DNA of 5,583 bases from Dermatophilaceae bacterium (GTDB taxonomy: Bacteria > Actinomycetota > Actinomycetes > Actinomycetales > Dermatophilaceae), in the NCBI GenBank assembly GCA_013361975.1, contig JABFXB010000322.1, forward strand, positions 1 to 5,583, given 5' to 3'. Shown in pieces: positions 1 to 4,003 of this stretch. Under the pieces are notes generated by a model. That model saw only the letters and a program-made list of their open reading frames with translations, was not told where the DNA came from and made no database searches. The number at the start of each line of letters is the position of its first letter. Within the stretch, counting starts at the first letter, position 1. The position numbers were made by a program, and so were the translations under genes.

Positions 1-23
1 TCGAATCCGAACTCCATTGCGGT

Positions 24-1088
24 TCAGCCCTCCTCGGCCTGCACAGCTCTGAGCCCGGCCGCGACGAGAGGACCGGTGGCCTCCCCGATGCGCGCGAAGC
101 CCGAGCCGACGGTCTGCCCCTGGGTGTAGCGGTAGTGGATGCCTTCGAGGATCACCGCGAGCTTGAAGTACGCGAGCCCGAGGTGGAACGAGAGGTGCGT
201 GAGGTCGCGCCCGCTTGCCGCGGCATACCTGCGTCGCAGCTCGGGCGCGGTGATGAAGCCCGGCGTCCGGGACACGTCGGAGACGGCGACGCTGTCCATC
301 ATGAGCGGCAACGTCTGGTACGCCTCGAGCAGGGCGACGTCGGTGAGCGGGTCGCCGATCGTGGCCATCTCCCAGTCGAGCACGGCAGACACGTCGTCGG
401 CGTCGGTGACTAGGAGGTTGTCGAGCCGGAAGTCACCATGGACGATCGCCGGATCACCTTGTGCCGGAACGGCTTCCGCCAGACGCCGGTGCAGGTCGTC
501 GATGCCCGGCAGCTCCCGGCTGCGCGAGGCGTCCAGCTGCTGCTTCCACCGGCGCACCTGCCTCTCGAGGAAGCCGTCGGGACGCCCGAAGTCACCCAGC
601 CCGACCGACACGGGGTCGACCGCGTGCAGCGCGACCAGCGTGTCGACCATGCGCTCGCTGACCGCGCGCACCCGCTCGTGCCCGAGCGCTGCGAGCTGGG
701 CGGCGAACCGGTAGGGCGTGCCCGCGACGTGCTCCATCACGTAGAACGGAGCACCGATGACGTCGGGGTCGGGGCACACGGCATACGTCGTGGGGACCGG
801 GACGTCGGTGTCGCGCAGGGCGGTGATGACCCGGTGCTCGCGGCTCATGTCGTGGGCCGTAGCCAGCACGTGTCCGAGCGGCGGCCGGCGCACGATGACC
901 GTCCGGGTGCCGTCGCCGACCTCGTACGTGAGGTTGGACTTGCCTCCCGCCACGACACGCCCGCTCAACGGACCGTCGAGCAGACCCGGCGCGGCCGAGC
1001 CGAGCCACGTGGCCAGGCGCTCGAGCGGGAGGCCTGGCGGGTCCGTGTCGGGCGTCGCCGGGCGGGAGTGCACGTGGGGGTCGGTCAC
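24..1088 (-). CDS. APH-family phosphotransferase (ACAD10/11 N-terminal-like), probable acyl-CoA metabolism kinase
   Basis: A 354-residue protein with the aminoglycoside phosphotransferase/choline kinase fold. Visible motifs are GGKSNLTYEV (residues 48-57, the nucleotide-binding loop), VIVRRPP (64-70), the Brenner motif HGDFRLDN (217-224; D219 as catalytic base, N224 as metal ligand) and LDWE (237-240; D238 as the second metal ligand). The VRRPP and HGDFRLDN wording is typical of the subgroup related to the N-terminal domain of human ACAD10/ACAD11 and to bacterial LvaA, rather than of antibiotic-resistance kinases. In that group, phosphorylation of 4-hydroxyacyl-CoA has been described; applying it here is inference. 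The protein is cytosolic, with no signal peptide or membrane segment. The start is GTG at 1088, chosen because an AAGGA site lies five bases upstream and because it follows the fabG-like stop after one base. It is the third gene of the operon; only 23 bases of the window follow its stop, so what comes next is unseen. Confidence 0.9.
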   Translation of the reverse strand: MTDPHVHSRPATPDTDPPGLPLERLATWLGSAAPGLLDGPLSGRVVAGGKSNLTYEVGDGTRTVIVRRPPLGHVLATAHDMSREHRVITALRDTDVPVPTTYAVCPDPDVIGAPFYVMEHVAGTPYRFAAQLAALGHERVRAVSERMVDTLVALHAVDPVSVGLGDFGRPDGFLERQVRRWKQQLDASRSRELPGIDDLHRRLAEAVPAQGDPAIVHGDFRLDNLLVTDADDVSAVLDWEMATIGDPLTDVALLEAYQTLPLMMDSVAVSDVSRTPGFITAPELRRRYAAASGRDLTHLSFHLGLAYFKLAVILEGIHYRYTQGQTVGSGFARIGEATGPLVAAGLRAVQAEEG

Positions 1089-1089
1089 A

Positions 1090-1857
1090 TCAGTCCTTCG
1101 GGCCGCCGGCGACGTAGACGACCTGGCCGGAGACGAACCCGGCGCCCTCGCTCACGAGGAAGGCCGCGGTGGCCGCGATGTCCTCGGGCTGGCCGACCCG
1201 CCCGACCGGGATCTCCTTGGCGGCGCCCTCGAGGAACTGCTCGAAGGTGATGCCCATCCGCTCGGCGGTCTGGCGAGTCATGTCGGTGGCGATGAAGCCC
1301 GGGGCGATGGCGTTGGCGGTGACGCCGAACTTGCCGAGCTCGATGGCGAGCGTCTTGGTGAAGCCCTGCAGGCCCGCCTTCGCCGCGGAGTAGTTGGCCT
1401 GGCCGCGGTTGCCGAGGGCGGAGGTGGAGCTGAGGTTGACGATGCGGCCCCACTTCGCGTCGATCATGTGCTTCTGGGCGGCGCGGGTCATGAGGAACGA
1501 GCCGCGCAGGTGCACGTTCATGACCGCGTCCCAGTCGCCGGTGGTCATCTTGAAGAGCATGTTGTCGCGGATGATGCCGGCGTTGTTGACGAGCACGGTG
1601 GGGGCGCCGAGCTCTGCGGCGACGCGGTCGACGGCGGCCTGCACCGCCTCCTCGTCGGAGACGTCGACACCGACGGCGAGGCCCTTGCCTCCGGCGCCCT
1701 CGATCTCGGAGACCACTGCAGCGCAAGCGGACTCGTCGAGGTCGAGCACGGCCACGGCGAATCCGTCGGAGGCGAGGCGCTTGGCGACAGCCGCGCCGAT
1801 GCCGCGCGCGGCACCCGTGACGATGGCGGTGCGCTGGGTGGTGGGCTGGTCGGTCAT
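1090..1857 (-). CDS. fabG: FabG-like short-chain dehydrogenase/reductase (3-oxoacyl reductase family)
   Basis: A 255-residue classical SDR, the usual FabG length. Motifs in order are TGAARGIG (14-21, dinucleotide binding), NNAG (91-94), N114, S143, and Y156-SAA-K160 within GQANYSAAKAG, followed by NAIAPGFIATDM (182-193) and the C-terminal VAGG. This gives a complete N-S-Y-K tetrad. The family interconverts 3-oxoacyl and 3-hydroxyacyl thioesters (ACP or CoA). D39 at the end of the second strand (VLDLD) usually favours NAD(H) over NADP(H), so an oxidative, catabolic role is as likely as fatty acid synthesis. The start ATG at 1857 overlaps the TGA of the preceding SDR (ATGA) and has AGGAGAA three bases upstream. 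An in-frame open stretch continues upstream to 2589, but it is antiparallel-free read-through of the preceding gene in another frame and is not coding. It is the middle gene of the operon. The exact substrate is not determined by the sequence. Confidence 0.93.
   Translation of the reverse strand: MTDQPTTQRTAIVTGAARGIGAAVAKRLASDGFAVAVLDLDESACAAVVSEIEGAGGKGLAVGVDVSDEEAVQAAVDRVAAELGAPTVLVNNAGIIRDNMLFKMTTGDWDAVMNVHLRGSFLMTRAAQKHMIDAKWGRIVNLSSTSALGNRGQANYSAAKAGLQGFTKTLAIELGKFGVTANAIAPGFIATDMTRQTAERMGITFEQFLEGAAKEIPVGRVGQPEDIAATAAFLVSEGAGFVSGQVVYVAGGPKD
1094..1098 (-). promoter_or_regulatory. Ribosome binding site of the phosphotransferase gene
   Basis: AAGGA on the minus strand, five bases before the GTG start at 1088. 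It lies inside the last codons of the fabG-like gene and supports the GTG as the true start. Translation is probably coupled to the upstream gene. Confidence 0.6.
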
Positions 1858-2666
1858 GCGTTCTCCTGCTGCTGGTGGTGGCTGGTCGGGTCGGTCGGGT
1901 CGGGGGTGTACGAGTCGAGCTTCTGCTGGAGCCGGTTCATGCCGGCGAGCCAGGCGTCGGGGTGCGCGGCGCGCTGGGCGTGGTAGCCGCCCACCTCGGG
2001 GTGGGGAAGCACGTAGAAGTCTTCGCGGGAGAGAGCGCGCCATGCCGCGTCGGCCACGTCGTCGGCGCTCACGACGTCGTCGCGCGTGAGCAGGTCGCGC
2101 AGGGCGCCCGAGCCGTCGAGCATGCGGGTCTGCACCCCTTGGGGGCAGATGGCCTGGACGACGATGCCGCGGTGCCGGTAGGTGGCGCTCAGCCACTCGG
2201 CGAACGCCACCGCCGCGTGCTTGCTCACCGAGTACGGCGCGTCGCCGAGCATCGTGAGCAGCCCTGCGGCAGAGGCGGTCACGACGAGGCGGCCACCGCC
2301 GGCCTCGAGCCAGCGCGGGACGAGCAGTCGTGCCGCGCGCACGTGGGCGAGCACGTTGGTCTCGAGGGCCCGGGCCCACTCGGCGTCCGAGGCGTCGAGC
2401 CCCTTGAGCGTGCCGATGCCGGCGTTGGCGTAGAAGACGTCGACGTGCCCGAGCTGGCCGTATGCCGTCTCGACGAGGCGTCGCACGCCCGCGTCGGTCG
2501 ACGTGTCGCCGGGGACGGCGTGAGCGCCGGTCTCGGCGGCGACGACAGCGAGCTCGTCGGCGTCGAGGTCCGCGACGACGACCTGCCACCCCTCGCGCGC
2601 CAGGCGCGTGGCGATGGCTCGGCCGATGCCCCGGGCTGCTCCGGTGACGACGGCGGTGTCGGGCAT
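1854..2666 (-). CDS. SDR family NAD(P)-dependent oxidoreductase
   Basis: A 270-residue classical SDR, distinct from the downstream FabG-like copy. Motifs: TGAARGIG (8-15), NAG (81-83), N104, S132, and Y145-SVS-K149, so the catalytic tetrad is complete. D33 after the second strand (VADLD) points to NAD(H). The substrate-loop region after QAICPQGVQTRML (171-183) and the segment around EDFYVLPHPEV (215-225) differ from FabG and resemble uncharacterised actinobacterial SDRs found beside acyl-CoA dehydrogenase or phosphotransferase genes (family recollection, not searched). The last ~20 residues form a polar tail rich in Pro, Asp, His and Gln, probably disordered. The start is ATG at 2666 with GAGGAG four bases upstream. 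It is the first gene of the three-gene operon, and its TGA overlaps the next ATG, so translation of the two is probably coupled. A role as hydroxyacyl-CoA or alcohol dehydrogenase is inference. Confidence 0.92.
   Translation of the reverse strand: MPDTAVVTGAARGIGRAIATRLAREGWQVVVADLDADELAVVAAETGAHAVPGDTSTDAGVRRLVETAYGQLGHVDVFYANAGIGTLKGLDASDAEWARALETNVLAHVRAARLLVPRWLEAGGGRLVVTASAAGLLTMLGDAPYSVSKHAAVAFAEWLSATYRHRGIVVQAICPQGVQTRMLDGSGALRDLLTRDDVVSADDVADAAWRALSREDFYVLPHPEVGGYHAQRAAHPDAWLAGMNRLQQKLDSYTPDPTDPTSHHQQQENA
1861..1867 (-). promoter_or_regulatory. Ribosome binding site of the fabG-like gene
   Basis: AGGAGAA on the minus strand, with the GGAG core five bases before the ATG at 1857. It decides the start in a long open frame. 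It lies in the codons for the Gln-rich tail of the upstream SDR. Confidence 0.75.
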
Positions 2667-2670
2667 GCTG

Positions 2671-2676
2671 CTCCTC
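2671..2676 (-). promoter_or_regulatory. Ribosome binding site of the first SDR gene
   Basis: GAGGAG on the minus strand, four bases before the ATG at 2666. It is a strong Shine-Dalgarno match and lies only ten bases from the palindrome at 2687-2700. Confidence 0.7.
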
Positions 2677-2686
2677 GCAAGTGGAC

Positions 2687-2700
2687 TAAGCGCTTGCTTA
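2687..2700. promoter_or_regulatory. Candidate TetR-type operator in front of the SDR operon
   Basis: The 14 bases TAAGCGCTTGCTTA form an inverted repeat TAAGC-4 bp-GCTTA. It also contains the perfect 8-bp palindrome AAGCGCTT (2688-2695), whose centre is offset by two bases. Read on the minus strand, AGCAAGCGCTTAGT matches the reported KstR2-type pattern AnCAAGnnCTTGnT at all but one defined position. Operators of this kind control lipid and steroid catabolism genes in actinobacteria. The site is about 20 bases before the SDR start, where a bound repressor would block transcription. No regulator gene is in the window, so the binding protein is unknown. Confidence 0.5.
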
Positions 2701-2708
2701 CCTTGACG

Positions 2709-2714
2709 ACACTA
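2709..2714 (-). promoter_or_regulatory. Weak candidate -10 element of the SDR operon
   Basis: TAGTGT on the minus strand fits the TAnnnT form of actinobacterial -10 elements and would place the transcription start at the edge of the palindrome at 2687-2700. No good -35 hexamer lies 16-19 bases upstream; TTGACG (2724-2729) is only nine bases away. A 7-bp inverted repeat CTTGACG/CGTCAAG (2702-2708 and 2724-2730) surrounds the element. Confidence 0.22.
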
Positions 2715-2752
2715 GCCCCTCCCCGTCAAGTGCCCCACCACCCCCATGCCAA

Positions 2753-2844
2753 CCGTCGAGAGGCCACTGATGGCCGCTCCTCCCCCGTCGAGAGGCCACT
2801 GATGGCCGCTCCTCAGTGGTCGAGGCGCCACAAGTGGCCCCTCA
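2753..2844 (+). repeat. Left three-unit array of a 32-bp tandem repeat
   Basis: Units begin at 2753, 2785 and 2817, exactly 32 bases apart. Units 1 and 2 are identical over 30 bases (2753-2782 and 2785-2814). Unit 3 is diverged but keeps the GTCGAG start, GCCAC and GTGGCC/GGCC blocks at the same phase. The core on the plus strand is GTCGAGAGGCCACT. Within each unit, 22 bases can fold as a hairpin (2758-2779, 2790-2811, 2822-2843). The array fills most of the 175-base gap between the hydrolase stop and the SDR operon, and its third unit includes the hydrolase stop codon. The same repeat recurs inverted at 3869-3957. I do not recognise it as a named element. Confidence 0.9.
2822..2843 (-). terminator. 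Hairpin at the hydrolase stop codon, possible terminator or 3'-end stabiliser
   Basis: These 22 bases pair in 10 of 11 positions (GAGG, one C/C mismatch, GCCAC, AA loop). The structure is centred at 2832-2833 and its stem includes two bases of the hydrolase TGA. There is no T-run after it on the minus strand, so an intrinsic terminator is uncertain, though actinobacterial terminators often lack one. A second hairpin, CCACTGA/TCAGTGG (2796-2802 with 2813-2819), lies just downstream in the same array and would compete with the within-unit folds. Confidence 0.3.
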
Positions 2845-3849
2845 GGACGTGACGCGCTGGATGAACGCGACCGAGCGGTCCAGCGCTTCGCGGCCGGCCG
2901 CCGTGTCGAGGTCGAACTGGAACTCGTGACCCAGCCGCGGCTGGCGGTCGTCGGCGAAGAGCAGCGCCTCGTGCCCGACCCCGTGCTCGGCCAGTGACTC
3001 CACGAGCCGCAGCGTGTGCGGGAGCAAGGGGTCGCCGTTGCCGGCAGACACGAAGACCGGCGGGAAGGCGGGCGTCAGGTTCGGCGGGATCGAACCCTGC
3101 AGAGTGACCCGTTCGTCGTGCCGCTGGGAGCCGAGGTACGACCAGATCGCCGTGTCGACGAGCCAGCTGCCGAGCCGCGTCGACCCGCGGGCGAGCGTGA
3201 AGTCGTACGCACCGCAGAAGAGCACGACCCCCCGCAGCGCGTCCGGAGGCAGCTCCACGGCGACGCCCACACCGTGCGCGTACTGCTCGTCGGTGACCAG
3301 CAACGCCACCTGCGCAGCGATCTGGGCACCCGCGGAGTCCCCCGCCAGGACGATCCGCGTGGGGTCGACGCCGAGGCGGTCGGCGTGGTCGACGAGGTAC
3401 GCGAGGGCGGCGGCCACCTGCCCCACCGGCGTCGGGTAGCGCGAGCCGGGCGCGATCGAGTAGTCGACACCGACCGTCGCGAACCCGCGACCAGCGAGCA
3501 CGCGCAGGTAGTTCGCGACGTCCCTCTTGGAGCCGCTGACGAAGGCGCCGCCGTGCACCCAGACGACGGTCGGCAGCGGCCCCGGCCGCTCGGGGCGGAA
3601 GACATCGAGCCGCCCGTCGGGCGAGGAGATGTCGTACGCCTCGTCGACGTCCTCGACGAGCCCGCTCGGGACGTGGCGCGCGAGTGACGTGTTGGCTCGC
3701 GCGGCGCCACGGTCGAAGATCGCCCGGATGGCCAGTGCCGAGGGCCAGGGCGTCACCCGCGTCGCGACGGCGAGCAGACCGGCGGCTGCAGCCGCGCCGC
3801 GCGCGGTGGTCCGGGCGAGGGCGCGGGCCCGGAGCCCGGTGGCACGCAT
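2842..3849 (-). CDS. Alpha/beta hydrolase (HSL-like esterase/lipase family) with N-terminal hydrophobic segment
   Basis: A 335-residue protein of the bacterial hormone-sensitive-lipase/carboxylesterase type. Visible are the oxyanion-hole motif HGGA (99-102; commonly HGGG), then YSIAP-x5-P (130-141), the nucleophile elbow GDSAG (170-174, S172), the likely acid D273 in GNGDPLLP, and the likely base H308 in RLGHEF, a full Ser-Asp-His triad in family order. It probably cleaves carboxyl esters of short to medium acyl chains, but the substrate is unknown. The N-terminus is Arg-rich, followed by a moderately hydrophobic Ala/Leu/Val stretch (about 19-45) that could be a membrane anchor or a cap helix; no clear signal-peptidase site is seen. 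The start ATG at 3849 has no Shine-Dalgarno sequence but has TAGATT seven bases upstream, suggesting a leaderless message. The gene is single and divergent from ligB, with repeat arrays on both sides. The open frame continues upstream of 3849 antisense to ligB, which I take as non-coding. Confidence 0.9.
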   Translation of the reverse strand: MRATGLRARALARTTARGAAAAAGLLAVATRVTPWPSALAIRAIFDRGAARANTSLARHVPSGLVEDVDEAYDISSPDGRLDVFRPERPGPLPTVVWVHGGAFVSGSKRDVANYLRVLAGRGFATVGVDYSIAPGSRYPTPVGQVAAALAYLVDHADRLGVDPTRIVLAGDSAGAQIAAQVALLVTDEQYAHGVGVAVELPPDALRGVVLFCGAYDFTLARGSTRLGSWLVDTAIWSYLGSQRHDERVTLQGSIPPNLTPAFPPVFVSAGNGDPLLPHTLRLVESLAEHGVGHEALLFADDRQPRLGHEFQFDLDTAAGREALDRSVAFIQRVTS

Positions 3850-3856
3850 GAGTCCG

Positions 3857-3862
3857 AATCTA
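3857..3862 (-). promoter_or_regulatory. Candidate -10 element for a leaderless hydrolase transcript
   Basis: TAGATT on the minus strand is followed by seven bases and then the ATG at 3849, so transcription would start at or within a base or so of the A of the ATG. This agrees with the lack of a Shine-Dalgarno sequence there and with the commonness of leaderless genes in actinobacteria. The expected -35 region (about 3880-3886) falls on the conserved core of the nearest repeat unit and does not resemble TTGACA. Confidence 0.45.
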
Positions 3863-3868
3863 GACCCG

Positions 3869-3957
3869 ACGCGTACGCGAGTGGCCTCTCGACCGCGTGC
3901 AGGCGGCCACGAGTGGCCTCTCGACGTTGTGGAGGGGGCGAAACTTGGCCTCTCGAC
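3869..3957 (-). repeat. Right three-unit array of the 32-bp repeat, inverted relative to the left array
   Basis: The plus-strand block GTGGCCTCTCGAC occurs at 3881-3893 and 3913-3925, and as TTGGCCTCTCGAC at 3945-3957, again exactly 32 bases apart. It is the reverse complement of the left array's core, so the arrays point toward each other across the hydrolase gene. The middle unit has the near-perfect palindrome GGCCAC-GA-GTGGCC (3905-3918). The last unit has GGCGAA-AC-TTGGCC (3937-3950), where the pair next to the loop changed from C-G to A-T. The first unit has lost its left arm. The array occupies most of the 154-base region between the divergent hydrolase and ligB genes; I see no gene there. 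Confidence 0.88.
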
Positions 3958-3992
3958 GGTTGAGGAGGGGTTGGGTGTGGGTGGGAAGGGGC

Positions 3993-3996
3993 AGGA
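3993..3996 (+). promoter_or_regulatory. Ribosome binding site of ligB
   Basis: AGGA, seven bases before the ATG at 4004, is the best Shine-Dalgarno match and fixes the start of ligB within a longer open frame. A G-rich stretch (3984-3990) precedes it. I see no convincing ligB promoter hexamers in 3958-3992. Confidence 0.5.
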
Positions 3997-4003
3997 TCTG
4001 AGC

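Noticed and set aside
24..1088. An aminoglycoside resistance kinase.
   Set aside because: The APH fold is shared, but the GGKSNLT, VRRPP and HGDFRLDN wording and the SDR operon context fit the ACAD10/11-like group, not resistance enzymes.
135..1986. Several long plus-strand open frames across the left operon.
   Set aside because: They are antisense to three genes with complete catalytic motifs, are rich in Arg, Gly and Ala, and show no domain.
1858..2589. The fabG-like frame is open upstream, which would make a 499-residue fusion.
   Set aside because: The added part is Arg-rich read-through in another frame of the first SDR gene. FabG-like proteins start at the ATG at 1857, with a strong ribosome site.
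2723..2752. A possible fourth, degenerate unit before the left array (GTCAAGTGCC at 2725).
   Set aside because: Similarity is weak and the offset is 30 rather than 32 bases, so it is out of phase.
2753..2844. CRISPR-like spacing of repeats.
   Set aside because: Units are directly tandem with a 32-bp period and no separate spacers; two are identical over 30 bases. There is no leader and no cas gene.
3527..4003. The ligB frame is open for 159 codons upstream of the chosen start, overlapping the hydrolase gene.
   Set aside because: LigB family proteins begin at the chosen ATG, which has a ribosome site. The extension is antisense to the hydrolase and crosses the repeat array.
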